Source of the DNA: Chryseobacterium sp.
GTDB lineage: Bacteria > Bacteroidota > Bacteroidia > Flavobacteriales > Weeksellaceae
Length of the DNA stretch: 24,765 bases
Assembly (NCBI GenBank): GCA_003852805.1
Contig: RDDY01000117.1
Span: 1-24,765, forward strand
Reading direction: 5' to 3'
The notes beneath the pieces are model-generated. The model was not told the origin of the DNA, did no database searches, and was given only the letters and a program-made list of their open reading frames with translations. The first letter of the stretch is position 1. Each line of letters opens with the position of its first letter. The position numbers and the translations under genes are program-made. This document shows, piece after piece, positions 8,928 through 18,781 of this stretch.

Positions 8928-9091
8928 TAAAGTTGCAGCGCGCCGGCGCCATGATTTCAAATATCAAACACTTCGCGCAAAGCCCGAAACGGCACTAAAA
9001 AACCGTTAATCAACCGGCCTGATTTTTGTCAGAGCCGGATTAATTCCCGCGCTAAACACAATTATTGCAAGCCTGCTAAGTAATAATTTTT

Positions 9092-9099
9092 TATTTTTG
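9092..9099 (+). promoter_or_regulatory. Possible -7 element for the PLP-enzyme pair
   Basis: TATTTTTG is a perfect TAnnTTTG match, 31 bases before the ATG at 9131. The nearest TTG (9065-9067) is 24 bases upstream, longer than the usual 19-20, so the -33 element is doubtful. The 259-base gap between the two divergent genes (8872-9130) holds only this and the promoter for the opposite strand. Confidence 0.4.
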
Positions 9100-9130
9100 C
9101 ACAAAGTTTTTCGGAACAAATTGAAAAATA

Positions 9131-10168
9131 ATGACGAAGGTTTATGATAATGTTCTCGACCTGATTGGCAATACACCCATGGTGAAGCTCAATCGGGTGA
9201 CAGAGGACATACCGGCAACGGTGTACGCAAAACTCGAATCCTACAATCCCGGTCACTCCACCAAGGACAGGATAGCTCTGCACATCATTGAGGCAGCAGA
9301 GCGAAAAGGCTTGCTCAAGCCCGGATCGACAATTGTGGAAACGACTTCGGGCAATACCGGTTTTTCAGTTGCAATGGTCAGCATTATCAAAGGTTATAAC
9401 TGCATCTTGGCTGTAAGCGACAAGACGAAGCCCGAAAAAATTGCCTACCTGAAAGCTCTGGGTGCCACGGTTTACGTTTGTCCGGCAAGCGTTCCGGCAG
9501 ATGACCCCAGATCTTACTACGAGGTGGCCAAACGTGTGGCTGCCGAGACGCCCAACTCCATCTACATCAATCAGTATTTTAACGAGCTGAATATCGATGC
9601 ACATTACACCACAACGGGGCCCGAAATTTGGGAACAGACAGAGGGTAAGATAACCCACATTTTCGCATGTTGCGGAACCGGCGGAACGCTGTCGGGTTCG
9701 GCCAAGTTCTTGAAAGAACAGAACCCGGGCATCAAAGTAATCGGTGTCGATGCTGACGGTTCCATCCTGAAGACCTACCACGAGACAGGAGAAATAGATC
9801 CGTCCGAGATCCACTCGTACCAAATCGAAGGTCTTGGAAAAAATCTAATTCCGGGCGCGTTGCTGTTCGGTTTGGTGGACGAATTTGTTCGTGTAAACGA
9901 CGAAAACTCCGCATACACCACGCGCGAAGTAGCCCTTAAAGAAGCCATCATGGGCGGCTATACCACAGGTGCCGTAGTACAAGCATTAAAGCAATACGCA
10001 GAGGTAAACAGTTTCAAACCCGATGACGTGGTGGTGTTGATCTTCCCTGATCACGGCTCGCGTTATATTACGAAAGTCTACAACGACGGCTGGATGGCAG
10101 ATCAAGGTTTCAGCCGGAACTGTGTCCACAATTACGAAGAGGTTTTTAAAACCGAAATCATTAAATAA
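9131..10168 (+). CDS. PLP-dependent cysteine-synthase family enzyme; possible cysteate synthase
   Basis: The 345-aa cytoplasmic enzyme is of PLP fold type II. It shows LIGNTPMVKLN (11-21), the PLP lysine K45 in NPGHSTKDR, the substrate loop TTSGNTG (71-77), and the phosphate-binding GTGGT (182-186). Cysteine synthases normally read NPGGSVKDR; H42 and T44 depart from this next to the PLP lysine. The C-terminus ends in DHGSRYITKVYNDGWM, as in CBS-like and cysteine-synthase-like proteins of this phylum. The next gene on the same strand is an alpha-oxoamine synthase of the type linked to capnine synthesis. Together they suggest a cysteate synthase supplying cysteate from an activated serine and sulfite. 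That function is inferred. Ordinary O-acetylserine sulfhydrylase or cystathionine beta-synthase activity is the alternative. Confidence 0.88.
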   Translation: MTKVYDNVLDLIGNTPMVKLNRVTEDIPATVYAKLESYNPGHSTKDRIALHIIEAAERKGLLKPGSTIVETTSGNTGFSVAMVSIIKGYNCILAVSDKTKPEKIAYLKALGATVYVCPASVPADDPRSYYEVAKRVAAETPNSIYINQYFNELNIDAHYTTTGPEIWEQTEGKITHIFACCGTGGTLSGSAKFLKEQNPGIKVIGVDADGSILKTYHETGEIDPSEIHSYQIEGLGKNLIPGALLFGLVDEFVRVNDENSAYTTREVALKEAIMGGYTTGAVVQALKQYAEVNSFKPDDVVVLIFPDHGSRYITKVYNDGWMADQGFSRNCVHNYEEVFKTEIIK

Positions 10169-10175
10169 AAAATCG

Positions 10176-10202
10176 CCGGCGCCGTATTCTGTACCGCGCC
10201 GG
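10176..10202. other. Intergenic hairpin between the two PLP-enzyme genes
   Basis: CCGGCGC (10176-10182) pairs with GCGCCGG (10196-10202). There is a C-C mismatch, then GTA/TAC, then a 5-nt loop. No T-run follows on the plus strand, while an A-rich run precedes it (about 10165-10172), so a T-tail exists only on the minus strand. It may therefore slow or process the plus transcript, or stop antisense transcription. Confidence 0.5.
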
Positions 10203-10222
10203 TCGCTTATTAGCATTTAGAA

Positions 10223-11482
10223 ATGGATATATTTGAAAGAATTCGGCAGAACCCCGGACCCTTGGGGCAATTTGCCGACTACGGTGAGGGTTATTTTGTA
10301 TTCCCGAAACTTGAAGGGCGCATTGGCCCCAGAATGAAGTTCCAAGGCAAAGAAGTCATCTTTTGGAGCGCGAACGACTATTTGGGTCTTTGCAACCATC
10401 CCGAGGTGATAGAGACCGACGCCAAAGCAGCGGCAGAATACGGAATGTTCTACCCCATGGGCGCCAGAGCCATGTCGGGCGAGACAGAATACCACCAGCA
10501 ACTGGAAAAAGAACTGGCAGAGTTTACCGGGAAAGAAGCCGCGTATCTGCTGAACTTCGGGTACCAAGGAATGGTGTCCATTATCGATGCGCTGGTCAGC
10601 AAGAATGACGTGATTGTTTATGATGTGGACTCGCATGCGTGTATTGTAGACGGTGTACGTCTGCACATGGGCAAACGCTTCACTTATCGTCACAATGACG
10701 TGGAAAGCCTTGAAAAGAATCTGCAACGCGCCGAAAAAGTGGCAGCGGAGACAGGCGGAGGCATCCTTGTGATCACAGAAGGTGTCTTCGGCATGCGCGG
10801 TCAACAAGGAAAACTGAAGGAAATAGCGGCATTGAAAGATCATTACAACTTCCGACTTCTGGTAGACGATGCCCACGGTTTCGGAACTTTGGGTAAAACC
10901 GGCGCCGGCGCCGGCGAGGAGCAAGGCGTTCAGGATAAAATAGACGTTTACTTCTCCACTTTCGCCAAATCCATGGCAGGTTTCGGAGCTTTCGTCTCGG
11001 GCGACAAAGAGATCATCCGTTACCTGAAATACAATATGCGTTCTCAGATCTTTGCAAAATCGTTGACAATGCCGATGGTTATCGGCGGACTCAAGCGTTT
11101 GGAGTTGCTGCGCTCGCGCCCGGAGATAAAGGACAAACTGTGGCACAACGTACGCAAACTCCAAAACGGTCTTAAAGAACGCGGTTTCAACTTGGGCGAT
11201 ACCAACACTTGCGTGACGCCTGTCTTTATAGAAGGCACACCCGTAGAGGCTACGCTATTGGCAAAAGACCTTCGTGAGAACTACGGTGTCTTCACGTCTG
11301 TAGTCGTTTATCCGGTGATCCCGAAGGGAATGATCCTGCTGAGGTTGATCCCGACCGCCTCCCACGGCGATGCCGAGATCGACGAAACCCTCGCCGCCTT
11401 TGAAGCGATTTATGACAAACTGAAAAACGGTTACTACAAAGAAAAAGAGCGGGAAATGAATCTCGAATTCAAGCCTTTGTAA
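10223..11482 (+). CDS. Alpha-oxoamine synthase (SPT/KBL-like); probable cysteate acyltransferase for capnine
   Basis: The 419-aa cytoplasmic PLP enzyme is of fold type I. It shows FWSANDYLGL (47-56), GARAMSGETEYHQQLE (80-95), DVDSHACIVDG with H138 (PLP ring stacking), the E(G)VFGMRG loop (186-193), DDAHGFGTLG (215-224), and the PLP lysine K249 in STFAKSMAGFGAF. This class condenses an amino acid with an acyl thioester while losing CO2 (serine palmitoyltransferase, glycine acetyltransferase). The N-terminus (GPLGQFADYGEGYFVFPKLE) and the GARAMSG segment match my recollection of the flavobacterial cysteate-fatty acyltransferases that make capnine for sulfonolipids, rather than the Bacteroides serine palmitoyltransferases. 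It sits 54 bases after the cysteine-synthase homologue on the same strand. A terminator follows. Enzyme class is sure; the cysteate substrate is inferred. Confidence 0.92.
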   Translation: MDIFERIRQNPGPLGQFADYGEGYFVFPKLEGRIGPRMKFQGKEVIFWSANDYLGLCNHPEVIETDAKAAAEYGMFYPMGARAMSGETEYHQQLEKELAEFTGKEAAYLLNFGYQGMVSIIDALVSKNDVIVYDVDSHACIVDGVRLHMGKRFTYRHNDVESLEKNLQRAEKVAAETGGGILVITEGVFGMRGQQGKLKEIAALKDHYNFRLLVDDAHGFGTLGKTGAGAGEEQGVQDKIDVYFSTFAKSMAGFGAFVSGDKEIIRYLKYNMRSQIFAKSLTMPMVIGGLKRLELLRSRPEIKDKLWHNVRKLQNGLKERGFNLGDTNTCVTPVFIEGTPVEATLLAKDLRENYGVFTSVVVYPVIPKGMILLRLIPTASHGDAEIDETLAAFEAIYDKLKNGYYKEKEREMNLEFKPL

Positions 11483-11502
11483 TTTTTCAACAATAAGTTA
11501 AG

Positions 11503-11527
11503 ACCGGAGCCTGCCTCCGGTTTTTTG
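11503..11527 (+). terminator. Rho-independent terminator after the PLP-enzyme pair
   Basis: ACCGGAG (11503-11509) pairs with CTCCGGT (11515-11521) across loop CCTGC and is followed by TTTTTG. It lies 20 bases past the stop of the alpha-oxoamine synthase. Confidence 0.9.
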
Positions 11528-11557
11528 TTTTCGGAGCTTTTTATTATTTTTAAACAC

Positions 11558-12340
11558 ATGAAAGCATCCGTTATAGCCATTCCTTTAGCGACCGCGGCAA
11601 TCATCTTTTCTTGCAAGAGCAATCCCGGAGAACAGAGCGTCAACCCGAAGGCTCCCGTTCATGGCATAAACGACCAAGTGATTACCGGACGGTTTTCCGG
11701 TGTGAATTCTATCGATATTGTCCACAATATCGTGGTAGACCGTATGTCTCAAGACCAATATCGAATCTTTTTTTATTCCGACCCTAACAATACCGAACTT
11801 TTCTACCGATGGAATACAGCCGGAAGTTTCAACGGTTACGCTCTTATGGTACCCGTACAATATAACGCTGCCACAGATACCGTCTACCTCAGTTTCAATG
11901 CAGAGAAACTACAGTTGAGTTTTGAAAAAGGTTCTGCCACGCCGCTTGCCAACATCGGAAAACAGAACAACGCTTTGCCGCGCATTTATTATCACGAGGA
12001 AACCAAACCCGTCTCCGATCCTGACTTGCCCTTGGCCGAAATCTGTCGTTATGAAAACCGCTATCCTGACGATGCTTTCTTGAAAACAGAGCCATTAAGA
12101 AAACGGCTTCAACAGTTGTTGGGCGGCACACTGTACAACAAGTTTACAAACAATTTTAAAGCAGACATGCCACTGATCCAACTCAGACAGGGCGTATTTT
12201 ACACGGCGAACTGCCGAGACGAAAAATGTGCCGATGTCGGCAGCGAATTATTCATAGACATCCCAAATGACAATATTCAGGTTAAACAAGACGGCAACTC
12301 CTCATTAACTCTTTACGAGAAACAGCCCATATCTCGTTGA
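11558..12340 (+). CDS. Putative lipoprotein of unknown function
   Basis: The 260-aa protein starts at the ATG at 11558. An in-frame ATG 33 bases earlier (11525) overlaps the terminator tail and would put non-signal residues first, so it was not used. MKASVIAIPLATAAIIFSC is a lipoprotein signal with lipidated C19. I do not recognise the family. Residues about 45-60 (RFSGVNSIDIVHNIVV) faintly resemble the start of GIN domains. Residues 185-255 (LLGGTLYNKF, then C219-x4-C224, then LFIDIPNDNIQV) resemble small secreted domains with a C-x4-C loop such as Ivy-type lysozyme inhibitors. Both likenesses are weak. It is placed between two terminators, so it is probably monocistronic. Confidence 0.8.
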   Translation: MKASVIAIPLATAAIIFSCKSNPGEQSVNPKAPVHGINDQVITGRFSGVNSIDIVHNIVVDRMSQDQYRIFFYSDPNNTELFYRWNTAGSFNGYALMVPVQYNAATDTVYLSFNAEKLQLSFEKGSATPLANIGKQNNALPRIYYHEETKPVSDPDLPLAEICRYENRYPDDAFLKTEPLRKRLQQLLGGTLYNKFTNNFKADMPLIQLRQGVFYTANCRDEKCADVGSELFIDIPNDNIQVKQDGNSSLTLYEKQPISR

Positions 12341-12363
12341 ACCGTTTTGCATTGCGATAAAAT

Positions 12364-12397
12364 AAAAAGTCCTGAAGATTGCTCTTCAGGACTTTTT
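12364..12397. terminator. Bidirectional terminator between the lipoprotein gene and atpC
   Basis: The 15-bp perfect stem AAAAAGTCCTGAAGA (12364-12378) pairs with 12383-12397 across loop TTGC. Both outer arms are A/T runs, so it gives a T-tail on either strand. It serves the convergent genes on both sides. Confidence 0.93.
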
Positions 12398-12414
12398 AAA
12401 TATCTAACGGATAA

Positions 12415-12696
12415 TCATTCGCAGAGAATAATTCCTTTTTCATTGTTGAATTCCAACACACCGCTGTTGATTTTATACGAGAAGATGCTCTCTTTCTCGT
12501 CCTCGCGCGTGAAGTATTTTGCCGAAGCTTCGGGCAGTTGCTCGGTATAAAGTTTCACCTTGCCATTGGTCAACGCAGAAACGATGGCTGCGTGATTTCG
12601 CATTACGTGAAACTCACCGTTAGTGCCCGGAACCAATACAGATTGTACATCGCCCTCGAAGACTACAAATTCCGGTGTTAATATCTTGATGTTCAT
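12415..12696 (-). CDS. atpC: F1Fo ATP synthase epsilon subunit, short form
   Basis: The protein has 93 aa. It starts MNIKILTPEFVVFEGDVQSV and has VLVPGTNGEFHVMRNHAAIV, the conserved beta-sandwich core of epsilon. E. coli epsilon has about 139 aa with a C-terminal helical hairpin that inhibits ATP hydrolysis; here that hairpin is absent, as is usual for Bacteroidota epsilon subunits. The protein should still link F1 to the c-ring as part of the central stalk. It lies 74 bases downstream of atpD on the same strand and ends just before a strong terminator. The other ATP synthase genes are not in the window. Confidence 0.92.
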   Translation of the reverse strand: MNIKILTPEFVVFEGDVQSVLVPGTNGEFHVMRNHAAIVSALTNGKVKLYTEQLPEASAKYFTREDEKESIFSYKINSGVLEFNNEKGIILCE

Positions 12697-12700
12697 TTTG

Positions 12701-12752
12701 ATCAGATGTCAGATTATAGACATCAGATGCCGGATACTGAGATCTAACATCT
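12701..12752. repeat. Degenerate ATCAGATG repeat between atpD and atpC
   Basis: ATCAGATG occurs at 12701-12708 and again at 12722-12729, and CATCTG (its partial reverse complement) appears near 12748-12753. The 74-base gap is otherwise made of AGA/ATC-rich words. It may fold weakly in the atpDC mRNA. Its function is unknown. Confidence 0.4.
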
Positions 12753-12770
12753 GTAGTCTAAAGTCTTTTA

Positions 12771-15323
<2,553 letters not shown>

Positions 15324-15383
15324 CAACTGAGTTTTGTTTTGTCGCACGCAAATTAGCCGTTATCGCTTCCTAAAACAGTTTAG

Positions 15384-15521
15384 ATCCTTTCAGGATGACA
15401 AAGAACGCTCCTTCCCTCGAATGGTTCAGCGTAATTTTATTTCTTTGAGATTGCTTCTCCGCTGCGCGGACCGCAATGACAATATTGTTGTACGCCTTGT
15501 GCCGACTTTGTGACCTTTGTG
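15384..15521. repeat. Patch of small palindromic intergenic repeats
   Basis: The 226-base gap between convergent ribF and the peroxidase gene holds no ORF. It contains three modules: hairpin ATCCT-TTC-AGGAT at 15384-15396; a nested hairpin at 15450-15477 (ATTGC outside, TCCGC-TGC-GCGGA inside, GCAAT closing); and a direct repeat ACTTTGTG / ACCTTTGTG at 15505-15521. Words of this kind recur between genes in flavobacterial genomes, from memory. No T-tailed terminator is obvious here, so these hairpins may be what ends the two convergent transcripts. Confidence 0.5.
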
Positions 15522-15549
15522 GTTAGAAATTAACGATAAGCCCGAACGC

Positions 15550-16131
15550 TTACTTCAGATACTTCACAATCTCCCCATCCGTCGGTTTTACCTTACTCGG
15601 GAAGGAATCTATTAAACGGCCGTTTTCGTCGAGCAGAAACTTGGTGAAGTTCCATTTGATGTCGGTATCCTTTACGCCGTTTAGTTCTTGCCGGGTCAGG
15701 TATTTAAAGATGGGCGCTTCGTCATCGCCTTTGACGGAAACTTTTGCCGCCATCGGAAAGCTGACACCATAATTCGCCTCACAAAAGGTTTTGATTTCCT
15801 CATTGCTTCCGGGTTCTTGACCGCCAAAATTATTTGCAGGAAAGCCAACGATTACCAAGCGGTCCTTATACTGTTCATAAAGCTTCTGCAAGTCCTCATA
15901 CTGCGGCGTATAACCGCATTCAGAAGCGGTATTGACTACTAATATCTTCTTCCCGCGGAAATCGGAAAAATCAATATCGCCGCCGGCGAGCGACGGAACC
16001 TTATAAGAATAAATATTGCCGGCTTTCATAGTTTGCTGTTTGACCGTATTGACTTTTTTGTTCTGTTGTTGACCGTTGCAAGCCACCGAGAACGCGAGCA
16101 GCGAAGCACCGAGAAGAATTGTTTTCATCAT
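15550..16131 (-). CDS. Glutathione-peroxidase family lipoprotein (thiol peroxidase)
   Basis: The protein has 193 aa. Residues 1-18 form a lipoprotein signal ending in SVAC, with lipidated C18, followed by a polar linker to about 38. The peroxidase domain has C72 in NTASECGYTPQY (Cys, not selenocysteine), GFPANNFGGQEPG with Q105, C117 in FCEANYGV (possible resolving cysteine), and KWNFTKFLL with W160 and N161. These complete the Cys-Gln-Trp-Asn tetrad. The family reduces hydroperoxides, in bacteria usually with thioredoxin-like donors rather than glutathione. The lipid anchor places it in the periplasm or on the outer membrane. Its ATG overlaps the TGA of the LolA-like gene as ATGATG, so the two are translationally coupled. 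It is the last gene of the pgm-kdsB operon. Confidence 0.93.
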   Translation of the reverse strand: MMKTILLGASLLAFSVACNGQQQNKKVNTVKQQTMKAGNIYSYKVPSLAGGDIDFSDFRGKKILVVNTASECGYTPQYEDLQKLYEQYKDRLVIVGFPANNFGGQEPGSNEEIKTFCEANYGVSFPMAAKVSVKGDDEAPIFKYLTRQELNGVKDTDIKWNFTKFLLDENGRLIDSFPSKVKPTDGEIVKYLK

Positions 16132-16793
16132 TTGAATTTAAAAGTGTTTGCCGGAAACGCTTTGTTCACTTCAATGCGGTTCAGCAGCAAAACATAGTCA
16201 CCTTCTTTCTTCGGTGTAGATGTGATGAGCTTGAACGGCATCGTCAGATTGCCCACCTTGCGGAAATCTGAATATGTGGTGGTTTCTTCCGGACTCGACT
16301 CTTTCAGCAGCATATAGTTTGCCACATCGAAGTAATACATCTTCCGATTTACATTTTTAACAAGTTCGACTTTGAATACTTCCGCATCGCCGAGTTTTTC
16401 CTTACCCAAATAATTGGCTACGAAACCTTTGGCCTCGTAGTCGATAAAATCTGTATCGAAGCTTTCGGGCACATAGCTCGCATATTCTTGGAGCTTGTTG
16501 GCCGCGTAATTCATGGCGTAACCTTTCTTGCCGTCGTAGCCTTCTATAACGCTCTCCTTTCCTTTTACCGCAATCACCGTTTTGGTCAGATTGGGGCGCT
16601 GCTGATAGATTTTTATCGGATATTCCTCGTCCACGCCCAAGACCACTTTTCCTTGCAGGAGAATGGAATTCAACAATTTCCACTGGGTCAACCCACCTGA
16701 ATTTTCTATATTTTTTTTGATGATTTGGTCGGCCGTCTGAGCATATATATTGCACGAAACAATAAGTCCCAGAACTGCTATCGTCTTTCTCAT
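16128..16793 (-). CDS. LolA/outer-membrane lipoprotein-sorting-like periplasmic protein
   Basis: The protein has 221 aa. The signal peptide is [18 protein letters not shown] with likely cleavage before Q19; the IVSC inside it could also be read as a lipobox (C14), so lipidation cannot be excluded. The mature part reads as a LolA/RseB-type half-barrel: [20 protein letters not shown], then [55 protein letters not shown] and [19 protein letters not shown]. Such proteins bind lipid or lipoprotein acyl chains; many Bacteroidota paralogues have no proven role. It overlaps kdsB upstream and the peroxidase gene downstream, each by ATGA. Confidence 0.85.
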   Translation of the reverse strand: MRKTIAVLGLIVSCNIYAQTADQIIKKNIENSGGLTQWKLLNSILLQGKVVLGVDEEYPIKIYQQRPNLTKTVIAVKGKESVIEGYDGKKGYAMNYAANKLQEYASYVPESFDTDFIDYEAKGFVANYLGKEKLGDAEVFKVELVKNVNRKMYYFDVANYMLLKESSPEETTTYSDFRKVGNLTMPFKLITSTPKKEGDYVLLLNRIEVNKAFPANTFKFK

Positions 16794-17527
16794 GAATTGT
16801 TTTTGGTTAATATCTCTCTTGCCTTTTCCAAATCGGCGGGAACGTCAATGCCGACGCCCACAAAATCGGTTTCCACCATTTTGATTTTCATGCCGTATTC
16901 CAAGTACCGCAAGCATTCGATTTTTTCTGAAATTTCCAACGGTCGCTGCGCTAAGCGCGCAAAAGACAAAAGAGCGTTTTTTCTGAATGCATAAACGCCG
17001 ATATGCCTGAAATATTCTGTACCGGCAGAAGTTTCGCGCGGATACGGAATAACGGAGCGGCTGAAATACAGTGCAAAACCGTCTTTGTCTGTGATGACTT
17101 TTACGGTATTGGGATTGGCAATTTCCTCCTCATCCGAGATTTTAATCTTGAGTGAAGCGAGCGAAATCTGCTGCTCATCATCGTCGTCAAAAGCTGCGAT
17201 CAACTGCGATAAAGGTTCCTTTTTCAAGAACGGTTCATCGCCTTGCACATTGACCACGAGGTCGCAATCAATTCCCTCCACCGCTTCGGCAATGCGGTCA
17301 CTGCCTGTCTCGTGCTCGCCCGTCATCACGGCATTTCCACCGCGCGAGGTGATCTCGTGGAAGATCAGTTGAGAATCGGTCGCGACGAATACGGCATCGA
17401 AAAGGCCGGTCTCCACCACATTGTTGTAAGTGGTTGATATAACGGTTTTGCGCCCCAACTGCTGCATCAATTTTCCGGGGAAACGGCTGGCCTCATAGCG
17501 GGCGGGAATAACGGCAACAATTCTCAT
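16790..17527 (-). CDS. kdsB: 3-deoxy-manno-octulosonate (CMP-Kdo) cytidylyltransferase
   Basis: The protein has 245 aa, normal for the family. It activates Kdo with CTP to CMP-Kdo for lipid A-core assembly in the cytoplasm. Motifs are [20 protein letters not shown] (6-25), [22 protein letters not shown], the nucleotide-binding [30 protein letters not shown]-x-LRYLEYG and the C-terminal [13 protein letters not shown] (usually GVDTPxDLE). It overlaps the aminotransferase stop at the 5' end and the LolA-like start at the 3' end by ATGA. Its partner kdsA is in this window but on a separate unit about 16 kb away. Confidence 0.96.
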   Translation of the reverse strand: MRIVAVIPARYEASRFPGKLMQQLGRKTVISTTYNNVVETGLFDAVFVATDSQLIFHEITSRGGNAVMTGEHETGSDRIAEAVEGIDCDLVVNVQGDEPFLKKEPLSQLIAAFDDDDEQQISLASLKIKISDEEEIANPNTVKVITDKDGFALYFSRSVIPYPRETSAGTEYFRHIGVYAFRKNALLSFARLAQRPLEISEKIECLRYLEYGMKIKMVETDFVGVGIDVPADLEKAREILTKNNS

Positions 17528-18777
17528 TTCAGCGCGAGTAAAGCTGCTTTTAAACGCGGAAGCATGGTGTCTATTTCTTCAACGCCGATGCCGCCGGCAG
17601 ACACACGGAACCAAGGCATGGTGCGCGAATTGCCAAACGCGGAGAACGGAACCACGGCGACACCGGCTGCGCGGATCAGATAGAAAACCAGATCTGCCGT
17701 GGCTTCTACTTGTTCGCCATTGTCCATTATACGGCCGATGAAATCCATTTTGACTGTCAGATACATCGCGCCCATCGGTCTGATGCTGTCCACCGGCAGA
17801 CCGTCTGCTTTCATTTGTTGGATGCCTTTGTGCATCAATTCCAAACTGTGGTGGAGCTTGATTTTAAAATCGTTTACGAAAGCGTCCACCTCCCCGGTTT
17901 GCGGCAGGTATTCAGCTACAGCCTGCTGTTCCGGTTTGGGTGCCCAAGCACCGATGTGTCCCAAAAGTGCCTTCATTTTAGCCATCAACTCCGACGGTCC
18001 GAAACTCCAACCCACACGAACGCCGGTGGCTGCAAAAGCCTTTGATGTGCCGTCAATGTACACCACATAATCCTTCATCTCAGGGAAAAGACTGACGGGA
18101 TTAAAATGCTGATCCTCGAAAGTCAGCAGTGCATAAATCTGATCGTACATCAGATACAGCGGCTTCTCGTTCGACCCTCGCTTTTTATTTTCTTCGATGA
18201 CCAAACGGCAAATATCCGACAATTGTTCTTTGGTGAACATGGTGCCCGTAGGGTTCAGCGGCGAGCACAGCGCCAATAGCACAGCGCCGTCCAGTTTGCC
18301 TTGCAAATCGGCAGCGGTGGGCAAGAAATTGTTTTCAAGCGTGGTCTCAATTTCTACCGCTTGGCCTGCCGAGAGGTAGGTATAATGATTATTGTTCCAC
18401 GAAGGAATCGGATAAACCACTTTGTCTCCGGGATCGACGATGCAGCGGAACACCGCGTAAATCAGTGGGCGCGAACCGCCTGCCACGAGGATATCATCGG
18501 CGGAATAATCCAGATTATAACGCTGCATCAAATCGTCGGAAATGCTTTTCCTTAAACTCCCGAGACCGTTGGCGGGCGGATAGTTGGTTAGATTGGCGTC
18601 GTAGGCTTTTTTGATGTTTTCTTTCAATTCGGCCGGGATCGGATATAGATTTGAATCCAAATCGCCGATGGTCAGGTTGGCGATTTGTGCACCGCGCGCC
18701 TTCATGTCGTTGACCTCATTTCCGATTTTTATAATCTCCGAGCCGATCATATTTTCGGCAAGTCTTGAAACTTTCAT
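17524..18777 (-). CDS. Class I/II PLP-dependent aminotransferase, substrate unknown
   Basis: The protein has 417 aa and fold type I. It shows [14 protein letters not shown] (66-79), the SPLNPTG loop with N175, D212 in YDQIY (PLP N1), the PLP lysine K246 in [16 protein letters not shown], and WFRVSAGG near the C-terminus with the carboxylate-binding arginine. The overall shape is that of aspartate/aromatic aminotransferases of subgroup I. The substrate is not evident. It sits 4 bases after the phosphosugar mutase and overlaps kdsB by ATGA, so it is likely made with envelope-sugar enzymes, although it lacks the look of sugar aminotransferases (DegT family). Confidence 0.9.
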   Translation of the reverse strand: MKVSRLAENMIGSEIIKIGNEVNDMKARGAQIANLTIGDLDSNLYPIPAELKENIKKAYDANLTNYPPANGLGSLRKSISDDLMQRYNLDYSADDILVAGGSRPLIYAVFRCIVDPGDKVVYPIPSWNNNHYTYLSAGQAVEIETTLENNFLPTAADLQGKLDGAVLLALCSPLNPTGTMFTKEQLSDICRLVIEENKKRGSNEKPLYLMYDQIYALLTFEDQHFNPVSLFPEMKDYVVYIDGTSKAFAATGVRVGWSFGPSELMAKMKALLGHIGAWAPKPEQQAVAEYLPQTGEVDAFVNDFKIKLHHSLELMHKGIQQMKADGLPVDSIRPMGAMYLTVKMDFIGRIMDNGEQVEATADLVFYLIRAAGVAVVPFSAFGNSRTMPWFRVSAGGIGVEEIDTMLPRLKAALLALK

Positions 18778-18781
18778 GATA

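Noticed and set aside
10217..11164. A 315-codon open frame opposite the alpha-oxoamine synthase
   Set aside because: The plus-strand gene is certain from PLP motifs; the antisense frame has no recognisable motif and no promoter.
12701..12753. Possible CRISPR-like spacing of ATCAGATG copies
   Set aside because: Only two 8-base direct copies and one partial inverted copy, far too short and irregular for an array; no cas genes.
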